Source of the DNA: a virus | Length of the DNA stretch: 25,801 nt | Reading direction: 5' to 3' (one strand) | IMG/VR virus record: IMGVR_UViG_3300047666_000220 | Location: 1-25,801 of that record | In this document: in pieces, positions 12,687 through 21,273 of the stretch | Position numbering within the stretch: position 1 is the first letter of the stretch | Layout of the letters: every line of letters starts with the position of its first letter | Translations under genes and position numbers: made by a program | Notes under the pieces: generated by a model | Told to the model about the DNA's origin: nothing | The model's database searches: none | Seen by the model: the letters and a program-made list of their open reading frames with translations, nothing else

Positions 12687-13483
12687 GTTTAGTCCCCGTC
12701 TTTTCCCCCATAGGTGCCACATCGTACCGGATGGATAACGCTACGGCGGACGGCGTGACTTTGGACCTGACTACAGGTGTCGCAACTGCTGGCGCTAAAT
12801 ACAATTCATTCACATGGCGACCCGACGGGTTGCGGCTGTTTGCGGCTGAAATAGGTAGCGACGCGGGCGGCGGCACGGGCAAGCTGCACTATTGGGACGT
12901 GACGACGGCTTGGGATATATCAACGGCCAGCTACCTATCGTTCATTGCGCTGTTTGGCTCTAGTATAAACATAAAGCAAGTCCAATTTAACGCAAACGGC
13001 ACAAAGGTAATGGCCTCTGTCGGTTCTGGCATGTATGAGTTTTCATTGTCCACGGCATACGGCGGCACGGCGACGCAGCTTGATTCCGGTGGTGTTTCTC
13101 TTGGCTCCTTGGCTAGAAATTCGTTTCTATTCAACGATAACGGGACTGATCTGTTTTATACCACCAGTAAAAGCCTTAAAAAATACGTCCTTTCAACAGG
13201 CTTTGATATATCTACAGCGGGTTCACCGGTAACACTTGGAACCGTGATAGAGGACACTTTCTCCGGCGGGCGCAATGGCACGCGGTTGATTTACGTTAGC
13301 CCAACAAGCAGCGTTATTCGGGAATATGGCGGATCGGCTTTCGACCTTGCCAACTTTACTTTGGTTTCTGCGTTCGCCGCTACTGACCCTTTGTTTGCTG
13401 CCTATTCTGGCAACGGTCGAAAGATTCACGTTATGTCTGACTTTCGTGGCAGGACGCTCACACAATTCTCAACGGGTGGCTGA
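12683..13483 (+). CDS. Beta-propeller-like putative receptor-binding protein, 266 aa
   Basis: The GTG at 12683 overlaps the previous stop (GTGA) and is preferred to the in-frame start at 12629, which overlaps the upstream gene. The product has repeated blade-like units: FTWRPDGLRLFAAEIGSD, VQFNANGTKVMASVGSGMYE, FLFNDNGTDLFYTTSKSLKK, FSGGRNGTRLIYVSPTSS and FAAYSGNGRKIHVMSD. Each has an F-x-x-(N/D)G-(T/R)-x-hydrophobic core, giving about five repeats of roughly 45 residues. This is the look of a WD40/NHL-type propeller. Together with fibre genes on both sides, it suggests a host-recognition or tail-decoration role. The stop overlaps the next ATG by one base. Confidence 0.6.
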   Translation: MSLVPVFSPIGATSYRMDNATADGVTLDLTTGVATAGAKYNSFTWRPDGLRLFAAEIGSDAGGGTGKLHYWDVTTAWDISTASYLSFIALFGSSINIKQVQFNANGTKVMASVGSGMYEFSLSTAYGGTATQLDSGGVSLGSLARNSFLFNDNGTDLFYTTSKSLKKYVLSTGFDISTAGSPVTLGTVIEDTFSGGRNGTRLIYVSPTSSVIREYGGSAFDLANFTLVSAFAATDPLFAAYSGNGRKIHVMSDFRGRTLTQFSTGG

Positions 13484-14961
13484 TGTTAATTCCAATTGAA
13501 CTACCGCCGGGCATTTTCAAAAACGGCACCGACATCATGGCAAAGGACCGCTGGACCGATTGCAACCTTGTACGGTTTCATGAGGACTCCATTCGGCCCA
13601 TTGGTGGCTGGCGTGAGTTTAACGCCACGGCCATTGGTCGCGTGGTACGGGGAATGCTTGGCTGGCGCGACAACGCAGGGGCAAGATACATTGCGGCGGG
13701 GTCGAGCAACGAGCTTCATGTGGTCGAAACCGACGGGACGGTATCAGACATTACACCAGCGGCGTTTTCGGTGGGGTTTGAGACTGCAACCGTCAACACT
13801 GGATACGGCGGCGGACTGTACGGCGTTGGTACGTACGGCACGCCGCGCGATGACGCCACGACGTTTACAGAGGCGGCTATCTGGACTCTTGACACATGGG
13901 GCGAATACCTTGTGGGGTGTTGCGAAGCGGACGGCAAATTGTACGAGTGGCAGCTTGATACAGCCACGGCGGCGGCAGTTATCAGCAACGCACCGACAAA
14001 TTGCGAAGGGGTATTGTCAACAGAGGAACGGTTTCTTTTCGCCCTTGGCGCAAGCGGAAACCCCCGTAAAATCGCGTGGTGCGATCAAGAGGACAACACG
14101 ACTTGGACCCCATCGGCCACAAACCAAGCGGGCGATTACGACCTGCAAACGGCTGGCGGCATTATGCAGGGCGTGCGCACGCGTGGGCAGGCGCTTATCC
14201 TTACTGACGTTGACGCACACACGGCGTCATATGTTGGCGGCACAACGGCAATCTATTCATTCGAGCGCGTTGGTGACGCTTGCGGCGTGACGTCTCGCCT
14301 TGCTTGCACGGTTGCAGAGGGCGCGGCCTACTGGATGGGGCGTCGTAGCTTCTTTATGTACGCAGGCGGATCGGTTGAGCCTCTCAGCAGCGAGGTGGCC
14401 GACCATGTATTCACAAGCATAAACCGCGACCAAATCAGCCAAGTGTGGAGCGTCACCAATACGCTATTCGCCGAAATCTGGTGGTTCTATCCATCTGGCA
14501 ACAGCACGGAGATTGACAGCTATGTGGCTTATAATTACCGCCAAGGCCATTGGACAATCGGAAAGCTAACGCGCACCGCTGGCATTGACCAAGGAACGTG
14601 GCGCTACCCTATGTGGATGGATGAAACAGGCGACCTGTACGAGCAAGAATACGCGTTCAATCATGGCGACGAAACGGCCTTTGTCGAAAGCGGGCCAATC
14701 ATGTTGGACGCTGGCGAAAATGTCATGGTGGCGACGTACCTTTACCCTGATGAGGAAACGCAAGGCGAGGTGCAGGCGATATTCAAAACACGCTTCCACC
14801 CGAATGGTGTTGAGCGTGAATACGGACCTTATACCATGAACAACCCGACAAGCGTGCGTTTCACAGGCCGTCAAGTGCGGATGAGGCTGGAAAGCACGGG
14901 GCCGCGCGATTGGCGGGCAGGCATCATGCGGATCGACGCAGAGCCAGGGGGCAAGCGATGA
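13483..14961 (+). CDS. Tail nozzle / DNA-stabilisation-like protein
   Basis: The 492-aa product opens IELPPGIFKNGTDIMAKDRW, then NLVRFHEDSIRPIGGWREFN. I recognise this opening from podovirus tail-hub or nozzle proteins (the P22 gp10-type role), which plug the bottom of the tail and retain DNA. The body is beta-rich with propeller-like repeats (RGMLGWRDNAGARYIAAGSS, GRRSFFMYAGGSVEPLSSEV), and ends in a jelly-roll-like region (SVRFTGRQVRMRLESTGPRD). It lies between fibre genes and the ejection genes, as expected for a tail-hub component. The stop overlaps the next start (ATGA). The exact family name is uncertain. Confidence 0.7.
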   Translation: MLIPIELPPGIFKNGTDIMAKDRWTDCNLVRFHEDSIRPIGGWREFNATAIGRVVRGMLGWRDNAGARYIAAGSSNELHVVETDGTVSDITPAAFSVGFETATVNTGYGGGLYGVGTYGTPRDDATTFTEAAIWTLDTWGEYLVGCCEADGKLYEWQLDTATAAAVISNAPTNCEGVLSTEERFLFALGASGNPRKIAWCDQEDNTTWTPSATNQAGDYDLQTAGGIMQGVRTRGQALILTDVDAHTASYVGGTTAIYSFERVGDACGVTSRLACTVAEGAAYWMGRRSFFMYAGGSVEPLSSEVADHVFTSINRDQISQVWSVTNTLFAEIWWFYPSGNSTEIDSYVAYNYRQGHWTIGKLTRTAGIDQGTWRYPMWMDETGDLYEQEYAFNHGDETAFVESGPIMLDAGENVMVATYLYPDEETQGEVQAIFKTRFHPNGVEREYGPYTMNNPTSVRFTGRQVRMRLESTGPRDWRAGIMRIDAEPGGKR

Positions 14962-15164
14962 GGCTTCCAGAGGTCCCGAACAGTTACCTGTCCAGCCGTG
15001 AGCGCGAACGCAACCGCACGTTGGAACGTGAGGACCGGCGCAATCGAAAGGTTGAGCAAGACGTCGACATCGGCGAGGCGAGACTTGTCATCACAAGCCC
15101 CGACGGGACGCGCTTTAGTATCACAGTGAGCAACGGTGGGACAATTGCCGCAACATCAATATAA
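14958..15164 (+). CDS. Small conserved-type virion-module protein, 68 aa
   Basis: The start at 14958 overlaps the previous stop (ATGA); an upstream in-frame start lies within the nozzle gene. MRLPEVPNSYLSSRERERNR is a recognisable opening of short podovirus proteins. It is followed by a charged helix (TLEREDRRNRKVEQDVDIGE) and a short beta segment (RLVITSPDGTRFSITVSNGG). Such proteins consistently follow the nozzle gene in related phages as I remember them. Function unknown, possibly a tail or ejection-assembly factor. Confidence 0.6.
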   Translation: MRLPEVPNSYLSSRERERNRTLEREDRRNRKVEQDVDIGEARLVITSPDGTRFSITVSNGGTIAATSI

Positions 15165-15510
15165 CCAGCAAATCCGCGAATGGATTGAAGCCGCGCTTGA
15201 ATACAGCGGCGGCACTCACTCGTATGATGATATCATGGCGGGCATTGAGTCTGGTCACATGCAGCTTTGGCCTGCAAAAAAGGCGTGTGCTGTCACGGAA
15301 ATCGTGGTATATCCTCAAAAGAAGGTTCTGCATGTGTTCTTAGCAGCGGGTGACTTGGAACAAATCACGAACGCCATTGGGGATGTTGAGGAATGGGGCA
15401 AGGCGCAAGGGTGCGAAAGCCTGACAATGAACGGTCGATATGGCTGGCAGCGCGTCTTGAATAAAAGGGGATGGACCCCGACAATGGTAATAATGGAACG
15501 GAGCTTGTAA
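15136..15510 (+). CDS. GNAT-like small protein of the virion module, about 120 aa
   Basis: Residues from REWIEAALEYSGGTHSYDDI through GHMQLWPAKKACAVTEIVVY and KKVLHVFLAAGDLEQI to WGKAQGCESLTMNGRYGW form an acetyltransferase-like alpha/beta pattern with a closing GRxGWxRVLxxxGW. Related phages have this protein at the same position between the nozzle-associated gene and ejection genes. No acetyl-CoA loop is clearly intact, so enzymatic activity is uncertain. The start is unclear: GTG at 15136 overlaps the upstream gene by 29 bases, while TTG at 15145 has GGTGGG just before it. The stop shares one base with the next ATG (TAATG). Confidence 0.6.
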   Translation: MGQLPQHQYNQQIREWIEAALEYSGGTHSYDDIMAGIESGHMQLWPAKKACAVTEIVVYPQKKVLHVFLAAGDLEQITNAIGDVEEWGKAQGCESLTMNGRYGWQRVLNKRGWTPTMVIMERSL

Positions 15511-16139
15511 TGGGCGGCGGAAGCACAACAAACAAAACAGAAATCCCCGAATATCTTGAGGATTCGGCCAAGCGCAATATATCGCAGGCCAACGACATTT
15601 CCAACCTTGGGTATGTTCCATATTTCGGGCCGGACGTTGCGGCGTTCACGCCAATGCAACAAGCGTCATTTCAGAACACAGGCCAAGCGGCAAACGCTTT
15701 TGGCATGGCGGGCGGCGGTCTGACTGGGATGGAGGGGATGCCGCAAGCGCAAGAGTTTGCGGGCGGCGTATCGGGTTATTCATCCGCGCCGATGTATATG
15801 GAGGCCCTTGCACAGCTTGAAGCCAACAACCCAGGCCAATTCGCAGCAATGCAAAATATGTTCATGAACCCGCAGACAGGCGAAGGCGGCTATCAACCAA
15901 TGATGCCAATGGAACAGCCAGCAACCCAACAGTTTAGCGGCGGGCAGGGCGACGGCGGGCGATACACGCGGCCAAACAACAATGGCGGCGGGCAACCTAA
16001 CGGCGGCGGATTGATCGGCGGCGGTTTTGGCGGTGTCAGAGATATGTTTGACGGCGGCGGCGCGGGCGCATCTGGCGACCAATACAGCGGCGGCGGGCGC
16101 GTGTCTGCACTCGGAAACGTTATTACGGGGAATTATTAA
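15510..16139 (+). CDS. Putative ejection/virion protein, Gly/Met-rich, 209 aa
   Basis: The start at 15510 makes a one-base overlap with the previous stop (TAATG); the in-frame ATG at 15471 lies inside the upstream gene. The N-terminus IPEYLEDSAKRNISQANDIS, then LGYVPYFGPDVAAFTPMQQA is the usual opening of a phage internal/tail protein family. The middle is Met/Gln-rich, then Gly/Asn-rich. Residues 178-206 (DMFDGGGAGASGDQYSGGG and on) match residues 8-36 of the protein at 8008. It is the first of four consecutive large, low-complexity proteins that would be ejected with the DNA. Confidence 0.6.
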   Translation: MGGGSTTNKTEIPEYLEDSAKRNISQANDISNLGYVPYFGPDVAAFTPMQQASFQNTGQAANAFGMAGGGLTGMEGMPQAQEFAGGVSGYSSAPMYMEALAQLEANNPGQFAAMQNMFMNPQTGEGGYQPMMPMEQPATQQFSGGQGDGGRYTRPNNNGGGQPNGGGLIGGGFGGVRDMFDGGGAGASGDQYSGGGRVSALGNVITGNY

Positions 16140-16140
16140 A

Positions 16141-17592
16141 ATGGCCGGAGCAGCAGCAGGCGGGCAATCTCAGATTCCCATGCAAGGAAACCCTTCACTT
16201 GCGCCCTCAAACCAGCGGGGTGGCCCGTCACTCCCACCCTCAAACCAAAGTGACCTTGCCGCTGGGATATCCTTTCCAATGCCAACACCCGGCGCACCAA
16301 ACCAGGCGCGACCAGCACTAGGCGGTCTTCAAGGACAGCCAGGCGCACAGAACCCGATGCAAGGAAATCCGTCGATAACGCCACCAAGTCAGAGCGACCT
16401 TGCCGAGCAGGCTTCTTATTCGGCTATGACATTAGGCACTCCAAACCAGCCGCCACCACAAGGCGGCGGGCCAAACGTGTACGACCAATCTGCGGGCGCT
16501 TACAACGCAGCCCTTAGTGGCACAAATCAAGCCATGAATTTCCAACCGCAACAGGTCAGCGCTTTTGGCTATGACGCGGCAACGGCGGGGCAAAACGGCG
16601 GCGCGACTTATAATCCAGCTATGGCGGAATCGTCTGGCTACCAAGGGGCGAGTATGTCCGGCGTTGATCCTATTACGGCGCAAACCGTACAGGCGGGCCA
16701 GATTGCTGGGACCGACCTGAGCGCATACACAAACCCATTTGAAAATCAGGTTGTAGGCCAAACGCTTGGCGATATTGAGCGGGCGCGGCAAATCCAGCAA
16801 ACCCAACTCAGCGCGCAGGCAACAGCGGCGGGCGCGTTTGGCGGTTCACGTCAGGGCATTGCCGAGGCCGAAACTAACCGCGCGTTTGCGGAGCAGTCAG
16901 CGAGGTCCGCATCTGGACTTCGCCAAGCTGGTTTTGCACAGGCGCAGGGGCTTGCGGGTCAGGACATCGCGGGCCGGATGCAGGCGTCTCTTGCCAACCA
17001 AGGGGCCAACCTTTCGGCTCAGGGGCAGACGGCTAGCAACAGCCTAATGGCACAGCAAGCGAATATGAACTCGCGAAACCAAGCCAATCAATTTAGCGCG
17101 GGCGCGGCAAATAACGCGGCGTTCCAAAACCAAAACGCCTTTAACCAAGCGGGCCAATTCGGCGCTGATGCGGCAAACAGATTTGCGTCTCAAAACCAAA
17201 ACGCTCTTAATCAAGCGGGCCAGTTCAATTCGGGCGCAATGAATAACGCGGCGTTCCAAAACCAGCAGGCGAACATGAACGCCAACGCGCAACGAATGAA
17301 CGCGGCGAGCCAGATGGGCAATCTTGCCAACCTTGGCTTTGGGTTTGGTAATCAAATCTCAGGCACTCAGCAGTCTCAAGGCGGGATGCAGCAGGGCCTT
17401 CAACAGATGCTTATTGACGCGGCTAAGGCCCAATACGGCGACTTTACTGGCGCGCCTACAACCGCATTGCAAACAAACATTGCGGCGACGGGCGCGGCTA
17501 ATATGGGGCAGAACACACAGACGACGACAGAAAACCCCGGCCTGTTTGACTATCTGTCATTGGGCGCGCAGGCGTTCCCAAAGAAAGGTTAG
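16141..17592 (+). CDS. Putative DNA-ejection protein, Asn/Gln/Ala-rich, 483 aa
   Basis: The start is set at 16141, one base after the previous stop; the upstream in-frame extension is a shadow. The N-terminal part has an internal duplication (MQGNPSLAP ... SDLA ... PNQ at 17-55 and MQGNPSITP ... SDLA ... PNQ at 73-103). A helical core (about 230-310) contains GAFGGSRQGIAEAETNRAFA. Residues 313-378 are three 22-aa repeats (NQANQFSAGAANNAAFQNQN type). The composition is typical of podovirus internal proteins that form or line the ejection channel. The family is not named. The next gene begins 10 bases after the stop. Confidence 0.65.
   Translation: MAGAAAGGQSQIPMQGNPSLAPSNQRGGPSLPPSNQSDLAAGISFPMPTPGAPNQARPALGGLQGQPGAQNPMQGNPSITPPSQSDLAEQASYSAMTLGTPNQPPPQGGGPNVYDQSAGAYNAALSGTNQAMNFQPQQVSAFGYDAATAGQNGGATYNPAMAESSGYQGASMSGVDPITAQTVQAGQIAGTDLSAYTNPFENQVVGQTLGDIERARQIQQTQLSAQATAAGAFGGSRQGIAEAETNRAFAEQSARSASGLRQAGFAQAQGLAGQDIAGRMQASLANQGANLSAQGQTASNSLMAQQANMNSRNQANQFSAGAANNAAFQNQNAFNQAGQFGADAANRFASQNQNALNQAGQFNSGAMNNAAFQNQQANMNANAQRMNAASQMGNLANLGFGFGNQISGTQQSQGGMQQGLQQMLIDAAKAQYGDFTGAPTTALQTNIAATGAANMGQNTQTTTENPGLFDYLSLGAQAFPKKG
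17077..17274 (+). repeat. Three tandem 66-base (22-codon) repeats inside the ejection protein gene
   Basis: Copies occupy 17077-17142, 17143-17208 and 17209-17274. Each encodes a unit of the type NQAxQF-x-x-(G/D)A-x-N-x-(A/F)-A-(F/S)-QNQ. They are similar but not identical at DNA level, so slippage is not recent. The heptad-like Asn/Gln/Ala pattern suggests a regular helical or coiled structure. Confidence 0.8.
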
Positions 17593-17602
17593 GGAATAGC
17601 AG

Positions 17603-19159
17603 ATGACGCCAGAGGAATTTCAGCGGTCTTTCATGCCTTACGCGCAGGGCGTATCTCAGCGAACGGGTTTGGACCCGCGTTTGGTGTTGGCGCAAGCAGC
17701 GCTTGAAACTGGATATGGACGCAGCGCGCCGAATAACAACTTCTTTGGCATCAAGTCGCATGGTCAGTCAGGCGGCTCTAACCTGATGACACAAGAGTTT
17801 GAAAACGGGCGCATGGTCAGCAGGCCGCAGTCTTTTCGTGGCTACGAGGGTCCAGAGCAATCATTCCAAGGTTACGCTGACTTTATCCTAAACAACCCAC
17901 GCTATGGCGACGTTATGGCGCAAGGCGACCTTGCAGGGCAGATTGGGGCGATGGGGCAGTCTGGATACGCAACGGACCCTGACTACGCGTCAAAGCTATC
18001 AAGCATTGCGCGGCGATTTGGTGGCGACGTCCCAGACGCCCCTATGCGTGCGCGTGTCGGCAACAGCAATTCGCCAACGGGCGGCATATTATCAAACGAG
18101 GGCGATCAAATGGCACAGCAGCAACAACCGCAAGGGCTTCTAGGCTCTTTGGGCATTCAAAGACGCGATCCAAACGCGCAGGGCGAAACATCGCAACCCT
18201 TCTACAACCGGCAGTCGTTTGGCGACACTCTGGCACGCATGGCACCCGCGTTGGGCCGCATGGGTGTGATGGGGCTTGAGGGTCCGGCACAGGCCGCGCT
18301 TGATTCACGCAACGAACGGCAGGGCGATGAACGGGCGCAACAGGCGCAGGCGAAACAGCGCAATGACACGGCTGATTGGTTGAGGTCACTGGGATCAACT
18401 GAATTGGCGGACGGCGTTGCAAATGGCTCCCTGACAGGCGCGCAGGCGATGAGTCAGCATCAAGCGAATGCAGCAGCCGTGGAGCCTGTACGGGGGATCA
18501 ATGTTGACGGCAACCTTGTGAACCCCGTTACGGGCGAATTGATGTTTGCAGCGGGTAGTGGCCAACCTCCGCCCAATTCGCCTATCGGAAAACTACAGCA
18601 AGACTTGCGGAACAACCAAATCTCCCAAGAGGAATACGACATTGGCTTGGCCAATATGGCACCGTCTGGTATGCGTATCGTCAGCGATGGGCGTGGCGGG
18701 TTCACTATGGAGCAAGGGTCTGCGGTCGGTGCAGAGGACGGGCGGATGTCACCATCTGACCCGCAAGCCATGATTGACTCCATTGACGGCATCTTGAACG
18801 ATCCAGCTTTAGACCGTTCAACGGGTCTTTTCTCTGCCATGCAGAACATTCCTGGCACAGACCAGTATCGCTTTGGTACGCGTGCGCGGCAACTTGAGGG
18901 CCAAGCCTTCTTGCAGGCGTTTGAGTCGCTTAAAGGAGCGGGCCAGATCACAGAAGTTGAAGGCACTAAGGCGACGCAAGCCGTAGGCCGCATGGATACT
19001 GCTTTACAAGCGGACGATTACCGCGAAGCCCTAAACGACTTGCGCAGCATTCTCACGACAGCGCAAGCGCGGGGTGCCGCAATGCAGTCACCAAGTGGCA
19101 ACGCAACAGCGCCAGCAGGCGCGCGGATAAGATATGACGCAGAGGGGAACCGCCTGTAA
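17603..19159 (+). CDS. Internal virion protein with N-terminal glucosaminidase (FlgJ-type)
   Basis: The 518-aa product joins a cell-wall hydrolase to a virion domain. Residues 1-140 form the glucosaminidase domain: GLDPRLVLAQAALETGYG contains the presumed catalytic E35, NNNFFGIKSHG (44-54) is a further signature, followed by SFQGYADFILNNPRYGD. Such domains cleave peptidoglycan and here would open the wall locally during DNA ejection. The middle (about 170-300) is low-complexity, rich in Gln/Ala. The end (about 420-500) contains LEGQAFLQAFESLKGAGQIT, then EVEGTKATQAVGRMD, a segment I recall from podovirus internal proteins. The stop shares a base with the next ATG (TAATG). Confidence 0.8.
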   Translation: MTPEEFQRSFMPYAQGVSQRTGLDPRLVLAQAALETGYGRSAPNNNFFGIKSHGQSGGSNLMTQEFENGRMVSRPQSFRGYEGPEQSFQGYADFILNNPRYGDVMAQGDLAGQIGAMGQSGYATDPDYASKLSSIARRFGGDVPDAPMRARVGNSNSPTGGILSNEGDQMAQQQQPQGLLGSLGIQRRDPNAQGETSQPFYNRQSFGDTLARMAPALGRMGVMGLEGPAQAALDSRNERQGDERAQQAQAKQRNDTADWLRSLGSTELADGVANGSLTGAQAMSQHQANAAAVEPVRGINVDGNLVNPVTGELMFAAGSGQPPPNSPIGKLQQDLRNNQISQEEYDIGLANMAPSGMRIVSDGRGGFTMEQGSAVGAEDGRMSPSDPQAMIDSIDGILNDPALDRSTGLFSAMQNIPGTDQYRFGTRARQLEGQAFLQAFESLKGAGQITEVEGTKATQAVGRMDTALQADDYREALNDLRSILTTAQARGAAMQSPSGNATAPAGARIRYDAEGNRL

Positions 19160-21273
19160 TGGAAGTTGAACTTTTTGACGGTAGCATTTTAGAGTTTCCA
19201 GCAGGCACGAGCCAAGATGTGATTGACCGCGTGGCGCGCACGGAAACGCTTGCCCGTCGCGGCGCACAGCCAACAGAACAACCAGCGGCACCGCAAGAAC
19301 GTGGTTTCGGCGCGGCGTTGCGTGACAACATTATCGGCGTTGACGACGGCGTGACATCACCAGGCGAGGCGCTTGGAACGTGGCTAAACCGCGCAGGCGA
19401 AAGCATGACTTTGGGAACGGTAGGCGATGAAGCAAGCGCAGCAGTCAACGCACCTATCAGGCGCGCGCTTGGCGACGCGGGCGCAACATACGAAAGTGAA
19501 CTAGAACGATTCCGCCAAAATGAAGAAAATATGTCAGGCGCGGGCCGATTGTCTGCGGACCTGTTTGGCGCTATTGCTCCGGCTGCGTTGGGTGTTGGCG
19601 TTGTTAGCGCAGCCCCTACGCTTGGGCGGGCAATGGCACGCGGAGCAGGTTTAGGCGCAGGGGCAGGCGCGACGCAAGGCTTTATGGAAGGCCAGGACGG
19701 GCTGGGCAACCGCGTAAAGTCTAGTGTAGCTGGGGGCTTGCTTGGCGGGGCAATCGGCGGCGTGCTTCCAGCCGTTGGCGCGGCGGGCGGGCAAATTTAC
19801 CGCAGCGCACAGGGAGCAGCCCGCAATTCAAGGGTAGGACGTCAAGTCGGCGAGGCGCTAAACGTTGCGCCACAGACTGGCCGTGTATTGGGCCGCGTTA
19901 TTGGTGAGGAGGACCCGACAGCAATGCGCGCGGCGCTCAACCGTGCTGGTCCAAGTGGAATGCTGGCAGACGCAAGCCCCGGCGCGGGTGGTTCGCTTGA
20001 TGCTGCAATGCGCAGCCCTACACCTGGCGCAGCTTTGGCACGGGGGCGAGTTGACGCGCGTGCGGAGGCATCATCTGCGGGCGTATTGGACGCGCTGAAC
20101 GGCGGGCGGTTTGGGCCACAAATCCCACCAATCGCCAACCAAAGAGCGCGGGCGGCGGGCGCTCGCCCTACGATCAACCCGCTATATGAGCGGGCCTACA
20201 ACACGCAAATCAATTACTCGACGCCAGAGGGCCAAGTGGTTGAGGGTATTATTAAACGCGCGCCAGTTGGGACAGTTCAAAGGGCGATCAATTCGGCCAA
20301 TGATCTAATGCGATATGACCAACTGCCAACGCAGCAAATCATGGCGCGGGTTGACGATAACGGCGTGGTCACGTTAAGCGACATGCCCAACACTATGATG
20401 GCCGACTATATTAAGCGCGCTTTCGACAACATCGCAGAGGATAGCAAAGACGTAATCACTGGCCGAATGTCCACAGAAGGCGCGTTTGCCAACCGTATCG
20501 CGCGCGACTTGCGCGGGGCCATTGCGGACGCCGTGCCAGCCTATGACGAAGCCCTATCAGCGGCGTCAACAGACATCCGCAGCCGTGCAGCGGTGCAGAC
20601 TGGTCGAAACTTGTTGAACAGCAATACCACAATCGAGGAAATGGCGGAGTCAATTGCAGACGCAACGCCAGCCGAGTTGCGGGCCATGCGCCAAGGCGTT
20701 CGCAGTCAGATAGACCACATCATGGGCAACGTGCGCGCGGTGGCATCAGACCAAAACGTAGACGCACGCGAGGCGCTAAAACTGTTTAGCGAACTCTCCA
20801 GCGGCAATTCAAGGCTCAAGTTGCAGGCGCTATACGGGGATGAATACCCCGCAATCTTGCAACAGTTACAAGAGGCGGGGTCTGCCTTGGGTCTGCGTTC
20901 GGGCGTTGTGGCAGGAACCCAAACACAGCCGCGCCAACTTGCAAATCAAGTCATTGATGAGGAAGTGAAGCCCGGCGCTGTGCGCAGCCTGCAGCCCATT
21001 GAAAGCGTGCGCGATATTGGACGCCGCGCGCTTGGTTCTGATGACGCCTCAGTGGCACGCCTTAGCGACGACGTGCGGGGCCAATTGGCTGATGTTCTTT
21101 CGCGTCCAGGCGGCGCGGGTCTGTTGGATGAAATAATCCGCAACCTTAGCGCAAACCCATTACCCGCAAATACGGGGCGGGGCGTCAACGCCGGCCTTCT
21201 AGGCGCGGGCCTTACGGCACTTCCTACAATGACTGAGCGAACGCGAGGCCTATTACAAGGGCCGCGCCAATGA
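19159..21273 (+). CDS. Large internal virion (ejection) protein with Gly/Ala-rich hydrophobic segments, 704 aa
   Basis: Residues 1-28 (VELFDGSILEFPAGTSQDVI) resemble the opening motif of many phage internal proteins. Residues about 134-153, 161-172 and 186-212 are Gly/Ala-rich hydrophobic segments (FGAIAPAALGVGVVSAAP; GLLGGAIGGVLPAVGAAGG) that could enter the host membrane during ejection. The rest is long helical sequence. The position directly after the glucosaminidase protein and before the portal fits the last of four ejection proteins. It starts with a one-base overlap (TAATG). No enzymatic motif is seen. Confidence 0.65.
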   Translation: MEVELFDGSILEFPAGTSQDVIDRVARTETLARRGAQPTEQPAAPQERGFGAALRDNIIGVDDGVTSPGEALGTWLNRAGESMTLGTVGDEASAAVNAPIRRALGDAGATYESELERFRQNEENMSGAGRLSADLFGAIAPAALGVGVVSAAPTLGRAMARGAGLGAGAGATQGFMEGQDGLGNRVKSSVAGGLLGGAIGGVLPAVGAAGGQIYRSAQGAARNSRVGRQVGEALNVAPQTGRVLGRVIGEEDPTAMRAALNRAGPSGMLADASPGAGGSLDAAMRSPTPGAALARGRVDARAEASSAGVLDALNGGRFGPQIPPIANQRARAAGARPTINPLYERAYNTQINYSTPEGQVVEGIIKRAPVGTVQRAINSANDLMRYDQLPTQQIMARVDDNGVVTLSDMPNTMMADYIKRAFDNIAEDSKDVITGRMSTEGAFANRIARDLRGAIADAVPAYDEALSAASTDIRSRAAVQTGRNLLNSNTTIEEMAESIADATPAELRAMRQGVRSQIDHIMGNVRAVASDQNVDAREALKLFSELSSGNSRLKLQALYGDEYPAILQQLQEAGSALGLRSGVVAGTQTQPRQLANQVIDEEVKPGAVRSLQPIESVRDIGRRALGSDDASVARLSDDVRGQLADVLSRPGGAGLLDEIIRNLSANPLPANTGRGVNAGLLGAGLTALPTMTERTRGLLQGPRQ

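Noticed and set aside
15471-15509. ATG at 15471 as start of the ejection protein
   Set aside because: It lies within the GNAT-like gene; 15510 gives the typical one-base TAATG junction and the family-like opening MGGGS.
16027-16140. Upstream extension of the 16141 gene
   Set aside because: It overlaps the C-terminal part of the 15510 gene in another frame, and its sequence is unlike the low-complexity start that follows; 16141 sits directly after the preceding stop.
18460-19709. Minus-strand ORFs of 177 and 218 codons over the ejection genes
   Set aside because: Pro/Ser/Arg-rich shadows of Gly/Ala/Gln-rich + strand genes; no RBS and no recognisable motif.
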